Assembly (NCBI GenBank): GCA_008638205.1
Contig: VTPO01000011.1
Span: 1-50,795, forward strand
Direction of reading: 5' to 3'
Origin: Pelagibacteraceae bacterium
Lineage (GTDB): Bacteria; Pseudomonadota; Alphaproteobacteria; Pelagibacterales; Pelagibacteraceae
DNA length: 50,795 bases
Shown piece by piece: positions 17,657-25,979 of the stretch. Position numbers and translations under genes: made by a program. Position 1 is the first letter of the stretch. Each line of letters opens with the position of its first letter. The notes below the pieces were generated by a model. That model was not told where the DNA came from, did not search any database, and was given only the letters and a program-made list of their open reading frames with translations.

Positions 17657-18114
17657 TAAAATTCTTTTCCTATTATATTGTCCATACTTAATTTGCTTCC
17701 GCCTTTAATAGTAATAGCAACCATGACTACTAACCAAAACAATGGGTATTCATATCCACCCTTAACCCACAAAAATCCACTTGGCAAATGTATATAAAAA
17801 GTAGCCACGGCAAGAACACCAATTAGTTGTGCAGACATTAATCTTGTAAACAATCCAAGGGCTACACAAATACCGCCCACCAACTCGATCAAACCAACAT
17901 ACCAAGCTAAAATTAAAGCAGGCTCTAAACCAGCACTTGCAAAAAATTGGGTAGTTCCCTCGATTCCTCCGAACACTTTTCCATATCCATGAGGTATCAT
18001 CATGGCCCCAGCAACAAATCTGATCATAGGATATGCTAGAGGTTCTAACGCTTCATAAATGGGGTCTAAGAATCTGAATATTCTTTTAGACGTTCTGTGT
18101 ACAATTGGGTCCAT
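17656..18114 (-). CDS. DoxX family membrane protein
   Basis: This 152-residue inner-membrane protein has four hydrophobic segments. The DoxX-family pattern is seen in RFVAGAMMIPHGYGKVFGG, followed by FFASAGLEPALILAWYVGLIELVGG and ALGLFTRLMSAQLIGVLAVA. DoxX proteins are found as subunits of quinone oxidoreductases and in oxidative-stress or thiol-related complexes; the function here is unknown. It lies 18 bases downstream of the HupE-like gene and is stop-start coupled to a 30-residue membrane peptide, so the three probably form one operon. Confidence 0.85.
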   Translation of the reverse strand: MDPIVHRTSKRIFRFLDPIYEALEPLAYPMIRFVAGAMMIPHGYGKVFGGIEGTTQFFASAGLEPALILAWYVGLIELVGGICVALGLFTRLMSAQLIGVLAVATFYIHLPSGFLWVKGGYEYPLFWLVVMVAITIKGGSKLSMDNIIGKEF

Positions 18115-18132
18115 ATATAATCATAACAAAAT

Positions 18133-19254
18133 CTAAATTAAAAAACCAACTCTTTCTACAAACCAAAACAAGCCAATGAGTGCGATGATCGCAGACAGTG
18201 GGTTGGTTAGATAATTTCGATACCATTTTTTTTGACCAAACCAAAATCCGATCGATACAAAACAAATAAAAATAACCAGCAATTGGCCAATTTCTACTCC
18301 GATATTAAAAGAGACCAGGCTCGTTATAAAATAGCTTTCCGCCACCCCAATTTCATTTAAAATTCCTGCAAATCCAAGACCGTGCAGTAGCCCAAAAATA
18401 AACACCAATATGGGTCTCCATCTAGTTAGGTCTTTAAGAAAAATATTTTCAATGGCAATATAAACAATTGAGATAGCGATGATGGGCTCTACTATAAAAG
18501 CAGGAATGACTATAATCTTCATAACTCCTAAAAAAATAGTTACGGTATGGGCAAGAGTAAAAGCTGATACTTGCCAAATCAAAGGTCGTAGTCTGGTCGA
18601 TAACAAAAACAATCCCACTACAAATAAAATATGATCTAAGCCTTTGGGTACAATATGTTGAAAACCAATAATGATATAATCTTGAACTACACTTAAAAAA
18701 GTTTGTTGTTGATTGGTAGAAGTTGAAAAATTAGCAGTATCTCCATTTTGTAAATATTTGGTGAATAGCTCCTCTCTATCTTTATTAACCCTAAGAACAA
18801 TAGAGCCATAAAAAGGGTCCCAACGAAATTGTAACAAAGGATTGCTAGAAGAAAAACTACCCCTGACTACAATTTCTGTTTCTCTGGCCAAAGAAACATC
18901 ACCAACTTCACTTATCTGTATATCGTGATCTTTAAATGCAATTTTATCATTTCCATTTAGAAAATGAATATTTTGAAAAAAAGAGGATCTAATTTTTTGA
19001 TATTCTTGCCGCAAAAGCTCTGGTGTATATCTTCTTAATTGTTCATACCGCTCTGAATTCTTTGATTCATTTGTATTGTCATGATTAGGATCTACTTCAG
19101 AGATAATCGATTCTAAATTTAGCTGAATCTTAAGTTCATAATGTATCTCTGATGGTTTAGAAGTTAATTCTAAATTGGCAATAGCCGGCTTCAATTCATG
19201 ACTAAATGCAAATTGACAGAGACTGAAAAAAATAATTAAAGAGCGTATTAACAT
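18133..19254 (-). CDS. HupE/UreJ-family membrane protein with large periplasmic domain
   Basis: This 373-residue protein has a signal peptide (SLIIFFSLCQFAFS) with a mature N terminus HELKPA, a periplasmic domain of about 170 residues, then a C-terminal HupE/UreJ_2 membrane domain with about six spans. His/Asp-rich signatures of this family are present: FQHIVPKGLDHILFVVGL, FTLAHTVT, LLHGLGFAG and FNIGVEIGQL. HupE and UreJ relatives carry nickel or other divalent metals. It is divergent from a DUF4198 protein, 22 bases away, a partner often seen with nickel and cobalt transporters. Metal transport is the favoured role and the metal is not determined. Confidence 0.8.
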   Translation of the reverse strand: MLIRSLIIFFSLCQFAFSHELKPAIANLELTSKPSEIHYELKIQLNLESIISEVDPNHDNTNESKNSERYEQLRRYTPELLRQEYQKIRSSFFQNIHFLNGNDKIAFKDHDIQISEVGDVSLARETEIVVRGSFSSSNPLLQFRWDPFYGSIVLRVNKDREELFTKYLQNGDTANFSTSTNQQQTFLSVVQDYIIIGFQHIVPKGLDHILFVVGLFLLSTRLRPLIWQVSAFTLAHTVTIFLGVMKIIVIPAFIVEPIIAISIVYIAIENIFLKDLTRWRPILVFIFGLLHGLGFAGILNEIGVAESYFITSLVSFNIGVEIGQLLVIFICFVSIGFWFGQKKWYRNYLTNPLSAIIALIGLFWFVERVGFLI

Positions 19255-19276
19255 TTAAGTAATATATAATTAAGTA

Positions 19277-20062
19277 ATGAACCATTTTCTAGCTAAATTA
19301 ACTGTTGTCCTTTTATTTAGTTCTATCTCTCTAACCAGTTCTGCGCATGAACTATGGCTAGAACCTGAGGCTTTTATCACACAGCCTAATTCTAAACTAA
19401 ATGCACATATTAAAGTTGGCCAAAAATTTAATGGGGACAAGTTTCCTTACCTTCGTTCTGAAACAAAAAGTCTAAAACTTTTTTTAGAACAAAAATCAAT
19501 TACCCTACAACCTAGAGATGGAGATTATCCTGCTATTCAATCTTTATTAGAGGAATCTGGTTTACATGTTCTATCCTATGAGTCTGCTCCAGAAAAAGTT
19601 GATTATAAAAATTTTGAAGTATTTAAATCCTTTTTACAAGATGAGGGACTTTGGAAAAAATGGAGTAAAGAAAATCCTGATTTTATTAATTCTGATATTA
19701 AGGAAACCTACACCCGGTATGCTAAATCTCTTATTCAAGTTGGTGCTAAGTCGGGCGAAGATTTTAATACAGGTCTTCTTTTTGAATTAATTGCATTAAA
19801 CAATCCTTATGGAAGTGAAAACAAAGTTGATGTTCTTTTGCTTTATAAAAACAAACCTTTTCCCAATTCACAAATTACTATTTTTAATAAAACTAAAAAT
19901 GAAACTACAATTAGCAAAATTAGAACTAATAATGATGGCAAGGCAACTATTGCTCTTGAAAAAAAAGGAGCTTTTTTAATAAGCGCAGTACATTTTAAAA
20001 AATCAGAAATCAAAAATGCTGACTGGCATTCTTTGTGGGCCAGTTTAACCTTTAAAAAATAA
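19277..20062 (+). CDS. DUF4198 domain periplasmic protein (NikK-like)
   Basis: This 261-residue exported protein has a signal peptide ending near TSSAHELW. The mature start HELWLEPEAF is the hallmark of DUF4198 proteins, in which an N-terminal His can take part in metal binding. The C-terminal part has a Ig/CNA-B-like beta pattern (SQITIFNKTKNETT, TNNDGKATIALEKKGAFLIS). NikK and related DUF4198 proteins accompany nickel and cobalt uptake systems. It starts 22 bases from the divergent HupE-like gene, so the two probably share control, and it ends just before the tRNA gene on the opposite strand. Confidence 0.8.
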   Translation: MNHFLAKLTVVLLFSSISLTSSAHELWLEPEAFITQPNSKLNAHIKVGQKFNGDKFPYLRSETKSLKLFLEQKSITLQPRDGDYPAIQSLLEESGLHVLSYESAPEKVDYKNFEVFKSFLQDEGLWKKWSKENPDFINSDIKETYTRYAKSLIQVGAKSGEDFNTGLLFELIALNNPYGSENKVDVLLLYKNKPFPNSQITIFNKTKNETTISKIRTNNDGKATIALEKKGAFLISAVHFKKSEIKNADWHSLWASLTFKK

Positions 20063-20065
20063 AGT

Positions 20066-20142
20066 TGGTGCGCTCGAAGGGATTCGAACCCCTAACCTTC
20101 TGATTCGTAATCAGACGATCTATCCAGTTGATCTACGAGCGC
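20066..20142 (-). tRNA. tRNA-Arg (anticodon ACG)
   Basis: Read on the minus strand, the 77-base element folds into a full cloverleaf. The acceptor GCGCTCG pairs with CGAGCGC, the anticodon stem TCTGA/TCAGA carries loop TTACGAA with anticodon ACG, and the T arm is AGGGG-TTCGAAT-CCCTT with a wobble pair. The discriminator is A and the CCA end is encoded. The A34 of ACG is normally edited to inosine by TadA to read CGU/CGC/CGA. It stands alone between the DUF4198 gene and a small zinc-ribbon gene. Confidence 0.95.
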
Positions 20143-20237
20143 TACTTGATTTCTTAGCTAATAACATAGTCAGAAGAATGTTTCTAGTAAGCGTTAGTTA
20201 TGATTTCAATTATATAGTTATTTGTTAGTCTGCATTT

Positions 20238-20369
20238 ATGACCAAGCCGATAATTAGAAAATGTGAAAAATGTAAAATCGAAAACGAAACAGTTTATGCT
20301 AATTTTTTACTATACGGTTTTATGATCTGCGATTCTTGTAAAATTTCTGAGACTATTTTCCCCGTTTAA
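20238..20369 (+). CDS. 43-residue zinc-ribbon-like small protein
   Basis: I read this short frame directly: it starts ATG ACC AAG and ends TAA after 43 codons. It contains two CxxC pairs, CEKC at residues 9-12 and CDSC at 31-34, separated by 18 residues, with a Lys-rich N terminus. This spacing is that of a four-Cys zinc ribbon. No strong ribosome site precedes the ATG (TTAGTCTGCATTT). Zinc ribbons of this size may bind nucleic acid or serve as a subunit; no family name is offered. It is flanked by the tRNA-Arg and a TAXI binding-protein gene. Confidence 0.6.
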   Translation: MTKPIIRKCEKCKIENETVYANFLLYGFMICDSCKISETIFPV

Positions 20370-20459
20370 TTTTTTAAAGATTGCCCACAAATAAACAAAT
20401 TTGTGTTTACTATAGTATTCTTTTAAGATTTATTACAACGACACTTAAGCAAATTATAA

Positions 20460-21446
20460 ATGACCCAATTATTTAAAATTCTTTTTACGACTATAACCCT
20501 GAGTTCTTTTTGCTTAACTGCCAACTCTATCTCTGCTGAATATTTTACTATTGGATCGGGCGCTTCTAATAAAATTAACTTTGTATTAGGAAATGCGATC
20601 TGCAAAATGATAGGAAAGTTACCATCTGCAGAACATGGCACAGGTAATAATTCTAAATCCTATCGTTGTACAGCACCGTCGACTGGCTCTGCTTCTTTTA
20701 ATTTAGATCAAGTTCAGGAGGAAAATTTTCAATTTTCTTTTGTAAGATCTGACAAAGTTAACGCTGTATTTTCAGAGCAAGCGTCTGAAACCATTAAGCC
20801 CTTCAAAGAAATTAGATCCGTTTTTTCTACTAGTCCTTATATTTTTCAAATTGTCACTAGAAAAAAGTCAAACATTAAAGATTGGAAATCTTTAAAGGGG
20901 AAAAAAATACATATAGGAAAAGAAGGATCTGTTGAGAGAAAAACTTTTGATTTGCTCATGGATGCCAACCGAGTAAATAAAAGTTTTTTTGGAATTACCT
21001 TAGAAGACGGCAATGTATTTAAAGCAGACGATATTTGTAATAATAAGTTAGATGCCGCGGGTCTTATAAGTACAGTTCCTAACCTAGAGATAGAAAAAGC
21101 AATAACTAAATGTGGGGCTTCTGTTTTGGATTTAAAAGATTCTAACCTGAACTATATCATAAAAAATAATACTTATTTTTCTTTAATAGAAATTTCTAAA
21201 GATACCTATAAAAACAAAGAAAAGATTCGGTCTGTTAGCTTTGTCGATAATTTAATTACTCACTCTAATGTTCCTGAAGATACTGTTTATCATTTAGTCA
21301 AAGCTGTATTTGAAAACTTTTCTGACTTTCAAAAAGAACATGAAGCATTCGCTAAATTAAATATTCAACAAATGATTAGACAAGGAATTGCTGCACCCTT
21401 GCATCCTGGTGCCATTAAATATTATAAAGAAAAAGGATGGATGTAG
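20460..21446 (+). CDS. TAXI-family TRAP transporter solute-binding protein (orphan)
   Basis: This 328-residue exported protein has a signal peptide (residues 1-26, ending near SISA) and the TAXI opening EYFTIGSGASNKINFVLGNAICKMI. Further family features are CTAPSTGSASFNLDQV and the later LHPGAIKYYKEKGW. TAXI proteins deliver organic anions such as glutamate or 2-oxo acids to a fused DctQM-type TRAP permease. No TRAP permease gene is present in the window, so it must work with one encoded elsewhere or have another role. It converges on the dehydratase gene with 11 bases between. Confidence 0.85.
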   Translation: MTQLFKILFTTITLSSFCLTANSISAEYFTIGSGASNKINFVLGNAICKMIGKLPSAEHGTGNNSKSYRCTAPSTGSASFNLDQVQEENFQFSFVRSDKVNAVFSEQASETIKPFKEIRSVFSTSPYIFQIVTRKKSNIKDWKSLKGKKIHIGKEGSVERKTFDLLMDANRVNKSFFGITLEDGNVFKADDICNNKLDAAGLISTVPNLEIEKAITKCGASVLDLKDSNLNYIIKNNTYFSLIEISKDTYKNKEKIRSVSFVDNLITHSNVPEDTVYHLVKAVFENFSDFQKEHEAFAKLNIQQMIRQGIAAPLHPGAIKYYKEKGWM

Positions 21447-21457
21447 TTATTTGATAT

Positions 21458-22633
21458 TTAGTTAATAATATCAAAACTATCCAAATATTTATCAGAAATT
21501 GTAAGCCCCAATCCAGGCTTGTCATCCTCTAAATTGATAAAACCATTTTTAGGAGCAGGGTCTCCTTCAAATATATAATAGAAAAGTTCATTTCCAATCT
21601 CCACATCGTGCACTGGGAAGTACTCTGAAATAGGACAATTCACATTGGCCATAGTTAAATGATAGTTATGCATCTGTCCTGCGTGAGGAACTACTGGAAC
21701 TTGATAAGCTTCCGCTAAAGCATTTATTTTTTGTGCGGCTGTTATTCCGCCCACTCTATTAGTATCGTACTGAATATAACTGACTGCTTTCAAATCTAAC
21801 AGTTGTTTAAATCCAAACAATGAAAATTCATGTTCTCCCCCAGAGATGGGAATCATGTTCATATTATTTAACTCAGCATACCCGTGAATATCATCTGCAA
21901 TGACTGGTTCTTCTAACCATCTCGGATTAAATTTCATTAGCTTGGGCATCATTTGTTTGGTGTAATCCAGATTCCATCCCATATAACATTCAAGCATAAG
22001 ATCTGTATCGTAACCAACGACTTCTCTTACCGCCTCTACTAGTTCTAAGTTTTTTTTCATACCTGAAATTCCATCTTTGGGTCCCCATCCAAATCTCATT
22101 TTAAACATGGTAAAACCTTCTTTGACATACTTCTCTGCTTCTTGCTGAAGATCTTTAATTGGTTGGCTGTACAGCTTAGAAGCATACACAGGAATTTTTT
22201 CTTTGGTTCTACCGCCTAATAATTTAAAAACAGGTTTCTTGGTGATCTTTCCAATCAAATCCCAAATAGCAATATCGACTGCAGAAATTGCTGTCATGCC
22301 AACTCCTTTTCTTCCCCAAGCTAATGTTCTTCGATACATTTTTTCCCAAAGATAAGCATAGTCAAAAGGGTCCTCATTAATTAGCAATGGTTTTAAATAT
22401 AAATCGATTGTTTTTTTTACAATCTGAGGCGCCAAGGCTGCATTACCAATTCCTACGATACCGTCATCTGTTTCTATTTCACAAACAAGCCATTCATGAA
22501 ATCTAAATGACCCCATATTGTCACCACGCTCATAAAGTAAATCTGAGGCGTTAGTACAAAAGTTTTTCTGAGGAGGGACAGTTTTCCCCTTCCACTGGTA
22601 GACGGTCGTTTTAATATCTTTAATTTTTGTCAT
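21458..22633 (-). CDS. Enolase-superfamily sugar-acid dehydratase (L-rhamnonate dehydratase-like)
   Basis: This 391-residue enzyme of the mandelate racemase/muconate lactonising group has an N-terminal capping domain (1-130) and a (beta/alpha)7-beta barrel. Metal and catalytic segments are [35 protein letters not shown] and the C-terminal [13 protein letters not shown]. The Glu-His of GGEHE and the late His are arranged as in the RhmD subgroup. It should dehydrate an aldonic acid to a 2-keto-3-deoxy acid. It overlaps the PdxA-like gene by 14 bases, and FAH and SDR genes nearby fit the next steps of a diketo pathway. The exact sugar acid is not settled. Confidence 0.82.
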   Translation of the reverse strand: MTKIKDIKTTVYQWKGKTVPPQKNFCTNASDLLYERGDNMGSFRFHEWLVCEIETDDGIVGIGNAALAPQIVKKTIDLYLKPLLINEDPFDYAYLWEKMYRRTLAWGRKGVGMTAISAVDIAIWDLIGKITKKPVFKLLGGRTKEKIPVYASKLYSQPIKDLQQEAEKYVKEGFTMFKMRFGWGPKDGISGMKKNLELVEAVREVVGYDTDLMLECYMGWNLDYTKQMMPKLMKFNPRWLEEPVIADDIHGYAELNNMNMIPISGGEHEFSLFGFKQLLDLKAVSYIQYDTNRVGGITAAQKINALAEAYQVPVVPHAGQMHNYHLTMANVNCPISEYFPVHDVEIGNELFYYIFEGDPAPKNGFINLEDDKPGLGLTISDKYLDSFDIIN

Positions 22634-23621
22634 TCATTAAACCGTGACTCATATCTAGAGCTATTTGAAAAGAATTTATTGTAGGCTCCATATTAGCAAT
22701 ATTTTTATCTGTGATATCAAATGCAGTTCCATGTGCAGGTGTTGTGACTGGAACAGATAGTCCCCCCGAAACTGTTACTCCTCTATCAAAACCAAAAGCT
22801 TTAAGTCCACACTGTAAAGCATCGTGATACATACCAATAATACAGTCATATTCTTTGTTCTTAAAAGCAGTAATAAAAGAAGTATCGCATGGCAAAGGTC
22901 CTCCCGCATTAATTCCCATTTTTTTAGCTTCCTCAATAGCTGGGATAATTTCATCTTTTTCTTCCGTACCAAATTCTCCATGAGGATTTAGTGCTTGAAC
23001 GGCTACTCTTGGATTTTTCATGCCACTCATTCGTAAAGTTTTATCAATTAATTTTATGGGTTTTAAAATATTTTCAATAGTGATGTTTTGTGCAACATCT
23101 TTTAATGGAATGTGAGAAGTGACGCGAGCGGTCCAAAAATTATCTACCACATTGAATTCGCAACAAAACTCTTTCATCCCTAGTTTCTCTTGCATAAATT
23201 CATGTTCATCATTGTATTTGCATCCCCCTAAAATTAAACTAGTTTTATTCATAGGTCCAAAATTGATAGCGTGTATTTTTTTGGCTTTCGCTAAGTCAAG
23301 TGCATAATCTAAGCTTTCTAAAACACTCGCACCCGATTCTGCATTAGCTATTTTTTTTTCATACGTTCTATTTTTACCATTCGTAATATCTATAAAAAAT
23401 TTAGAACCTTTGCTAAAATCTACTTCATCAAAATTTTTTGCAGGAATTAAATCAGTTTTTACTCCTGAAGTTTTTTCTCCATCTTCTAAAATGCTTCTTT
23501 CACCAATTAAAATACAATTTGCTTTGTCTGTTATTTTGTCTGCGAGCAATTTTGATACTAATTCAGGTCCAATTCCAGATGGGTCTCCTAGTATGATACC
23601 TATAGTTGGTTTATTATTCAT
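22620..23621 (-). CDS. PdxA-family NAD-dependent dehydrogenase (PdxA2-like)
   Basis: This 333-residue protein carries the PdxA fold markers [14 protein letters not shown] at the N terminus, ALNPHGEFG, the metal ligand His of [12 protein letters not shown] and [12 protein letters not shown] near the end. The substrate-phosphate region differs from PdxA: the usual GHTE is NDEHEF. PdxA makes the pyridoxine precursor, while PdxA2 oxidises 4-phospho-D-erythronate or threonate made by a DUF1537 kinase. No DUF1537 kinase is seen here, so the substrate is unclear. Its place between the dehydratase and the GntR gene points to sugar-acid catabolism rather than vitamin B6 synthesis. Confidence 0.82.
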   Translation of the reverse strand: MNNKPTIGIILGDPSGIGPELVSKLLADKITDKANCILIGERSILEDGEKTSGVKTDLIPAKNFDEVDFSKGSKFFIDITNGKNRTYEKKIANAESGASVLESLDYALDLAKAKKIHAINFGPMNKTSLILGGCKYNDEHEFMQEKLGMKEFCCEFNVVDNFWTARVTSHIPLKDVAQNITIENILKPIKLIDKTLRMSGMKNPRVAVQALNPHGEFGTEEKDEIIPAIEEAKKMGINAGGPLPCDTSFITAFKNKEYDCIIGMYHDALQCGLKAFGFDRGVTVSGGLSVPVTTPAHGTAFDITDKNIANMEPTINSFQIALDMSHGLMNDKN

Positions 23622-23671
23622 TGTCTGTGAAGCCTTTCTTTTTTTTAATATTGTGAGTTTATTATATTTTC

Positions 23672-24388
23672 TTACTTTTCAAAATACTTATCGGTGATTT
23701 TATAATGGCCAATTAACGCATTTACTGCTTTATTCTCATCTCTTTTTAAAACATACTTTAATATATCCCCATGCTCTGTATTCACTGGACGTTGATGATA
23801 AGATTTTTTTTTCTTAATTAACATAAACCTAAATCTTAAGTTTAAATCATAAAGTTGCTCACAAAATTTAAATAAATATTCTGACTGACATCTGCTGATT
23901 AAAGTCATGTGAAATTTCTTATGTATCATCTCCCAAGAGTTGGGATTAGAAGGATCGTATTCTTCTTTCCAGTCCCTTTTTTCCATTCTATGACATAAAA
24001 TAATCAATTCCTCCTCCCATGCATCAATATTTTTCTTATTCTGCATAGATTTTCTAAAAGCTACCTCTTCCATCCATAGTCTTGTTTTTAAGATTTCTTT
24101 AAAATCTTGGATGGTTGAGTCTGTTGCAACAAATCCTTTCTGATCTATTTTTTGAACTAAATTGTCGGCAACTAACCAAGTTAAAGCTTCTCTAATTGGA
24201 GTGGAGCCAACATTATAAATTTTTTTTAAGGAATCGATTTTTAATTTTTCTCCTGGCTTTAATTCACCATTGATTAAAGACTTTTTAATTTGGTTATAAA
24301 TCTGTGTAATAAATGAAGTAGTTTTTTCTGCAACTTCAGGATGAAGTTTTATAATTTCAGCATTTTTTTTAGTGTTGTTAAGTTCCAT
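23672..24388 (-). CDS. GntR-family (FadR/FCD-type) transcriptional regulator
   Basis: The protein has an N-terminal winged HTH (QIYNQIKKSLINGELKPGEKL, then GSTPIREALTWL) and an all-helical FCD effector domain from about residue 105. I start at the ATG at 24388. An in-frame ATG at 24439 would add 17 residues rich in Lys and Ile and would place the repeated operator-like sequences inside the gene. FCD-domain regulators bind small organic acids, often with a metal. It is divergent from tctC and upstream of pdxA-like and dehydratase genes, so it probably controls both arms of the cluster. Confidence 0.82.
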   Translation of the reverse strand: MELNNTKKNAEIIKLHPEVAEKTTSFITQIYNQIKKSLINGELKPGEKLKIDSLKKIYNVGSTPIREALTWLVADNLVQKIDQKGFVATDSTIQDFKEILKTRLWMEEVAFRKSMQNKKNIDAWEEELIILCHRMEKRDWKEEYDPSNPNSWEMIHKKFHMTLISRCQSEYLFKFCEQLYDLNLRFRFMLIKKKKSYHQRPVNTEHGDILKYVLKRDENKAVNALIGHYKITDKYFEK

Positions 24389-24395
24389 AAAAAAT

Positions 24396-24433
24396 ATCGT
24401 TTTTTTGTTGATTTTATATTTATAATCGTTTTT
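24396..24433. promoter_or_regulatory. Repeated ATCGTTTTT motif in GntR/tctC divergent region
   Basis: The nonamer ATCGTTTTT occurs at 24396-24404 and 24425-24433, 29 bases apart, in the 82 bases between the GntR and tctC starts. The surrounding DNA is AT-rich with few other GC-containing words. A shared operator for the divergent GntR regulator is a reasonable guess. A ribosome site GGGGAG precedes tctC at about 24459-24464. Confidence 0.35.
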
Positions 24434-24470
24434 AATCAAACTAATTAAAAACTAAAACGGGGAGTCAATA

Positions 24471-25445
24471 ATGATAAAAAAGAAACTACTCACAATAGTG
24501 CTGGCAGCTCTAGTAATGGTTCTAGATATGCCAATTACTGAGATGAGTGCAAAGGCTGGTTCACATAGTAAAAAAGCGATCCAAGCTATAACACATGCAG
24601 GTTTTGGTGGTGGAACAGATGTAACTACCAGAATGATGCTATTAAGAGCTCGAAGAGTTCTGAAACAAGATATGCAATTAGTAAATAAAAAAGGTGGCGG
24701 TGGTGCTGTGTCTATGGACTACATGATGTCATTACCTGCTGATGGTCAGCATACTTTAACATGGACAACAGGTCATGCTGTTTCTATGGCTTTAGGAAAA
24801 ACTAAAGTGAAGCTAAGTGATATGCAACCTTTGGCTAGAGGAACAGATGATCCTCAGTTATTTGTTGTTAGTTGCAAATCTAAATTTAAAGACGGAAAAA
24901 CTTTTGTGAAAATGCAAAAGAGCAAGTCTTTTTCTTATGGAACAACTCACACAGGTGGAATTGATGACGTAAGTGCAATTGCTTTTACTAAAAAAGGAAA
25001 ATTAAAAGATCCTAAAATCGTTGCTTATAAAGGTGTGGCTCCCATTAAAACAAACCTAATCAAGGGTGATATTGATGTGGGTGTTTTGAATTTAGGAGAA
25101 GCATTAACTGAAATCAACGAAGGTAAACTTTGTGTTGCTGTTGTGTTAGCTAAAAAAAGAATGGCTAAGCTTTCAAAAGTTCCAACAGCTACTGAGTTAG
25201 GAATACCTGTTGCACTATCTACAGTTCGTGGATTTGTAACTAAAAAAGGTGTTTCGTCTGAACGAGCTAAAGAGCTTGAAAACGGAATGCTAAAAGCTAT
25301 GGGTCATAACTATTACAAAAATTTCTTAACAGAAATTGGTTTAGACCAGACTAGTGTAGTTGGTGCAGACGAGTGGGGCAAGCAAATGGAAGATATGCTT
25401 AAAGAAATGACCGCTCAACTAAAAGCATTAGGTTACATAAAATAA
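24471..25445 (+). CDS. tctC: Tripartite tricarboxylate-type (TTT) transporter binding protein
   Basis: This 324-residue TctC/Bug-family periplasmic protein has an N-terminal signal segment (KKLLTIVLAALVMVLDMP). Family motifs are ITHAGFGGGTDVTTRMM, the QLVNKKGGGGAVSMDYM loop and PTATELGIPVALSTVRGF. It has a good ribosome site (GGGGAG). It should bind the substrate for the TctBA permease encoded next. The linked dehydratase, FAH and SDR genes suggest a sugar acid instead of citrate. Confidence 0.9.
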   Translation: MIKKKLLTIVLAALVMVLDMPITEMSAKAGSHSKKAIQAITHAGFGGGTDVTTRMMLLRARRVLKQDMQLVNKKGGGGAVSMDYMMSLPADGQHTLTWTTGHAVSMALGKTKVKLSDMQPLARGTDDPQLFVVSCKSKFKDGKTFVKMQKSKSFSYGTTHTGGIDDVSAIAFTKKGKLKDPKIVAYKGVAPIKTNLIKGDIDVGVLNLGEALTEINEGKLCVAVVLAKKRMAKLSKVPTATELGIPVALSTVRGFVTKKGVSSERAKELENGMLKAMGHNYYKNFLTEIGLDQTSVVGADEWGKQMEDMLKEMTAQLKALGYIK

Positions 25446-25463
25446 ACCCAACTATATTCTCCC

Positions 25464-25973
25464 ATGAATAAAGTTAAGGTACTTAAAAAGGGCAGATTTA
25501 ATGCTGCCCTTTTTTCTTTAAACCCAGAATTTCTTTTATTATTATTTATATATTTATTTTGTATTGCTACTTATACGTCTTCTTTATATTTCGATGAAGT
25601 TCCTCCTATTTTAATGAGAGGAATTCAGCCAGCTACTTTCCCAAAGGGATTGATTGTATTGATTGCCTTTCTAAACTCTATTTTAACTTATCTCTATTTT
25701 ACAACCAAGACAACTTCTAACAAAAATCTTCCTCGTATATTTTACAAAACTATTTTTGGTCTATTTGTATTTGTGTTTGTCTCTCATTTTATAGACTTGT
25801 TTCTTGCTCTAATTATTTTTTCTTTTTTAATTTCCTCTTGGTGGGGAGAAAAAAATATATTATTAATTTTATCTCTTTCTATTATATTTCCAATAGTAGT
25901 ATTTGTCTTATTCGAGGTGGTACTTGGCCTAAGGTTTCCTTCTGGAATACTAACTAACCTGTACTATAACTAA
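25464..25973 (+). CDS. tctB: TTT transporter small membrane subunit
   Basis: This 169-residue protein has four strongly hydrophobic segments and a short Lys-rich cytoplasmic N terminus, the layout of TctB. Sequence in this family is poorly conserved; the call rests on size, topology and position between tctC and tctA, with gaps of 18 and 6 bases. The C terminus GLRFPSGIL resembles the common L.LPxG ending of TctB proteins. Confidence 0.85.
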   Translation: MNKVKVLKKGRFNAALFSLNPEFLLLLFIYLFCIATYTSSLYFDEVPPILMRGIQPATFPKGLIVLIAFLNSILTYLYFTTKTTSNKNLPRIFYKTIFGLFVFVFVSHFIDLFLALIIFSFLISSWWGEKNILLILSLSIIFPIVVFVLFEVVLGLRFPSGILTNLYYN

Positions 25974-25979
25974 CTACTT

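Noticed and set aside
17439-17708. Plus-strand open frame of 89 codons over the pstS promoter and the DoxX end
   Set aside because: It covers the Pho box and runs antisense to the coupled 30-residue peptide and DoxX, with no ribosome site and no recognisable protein pattern.
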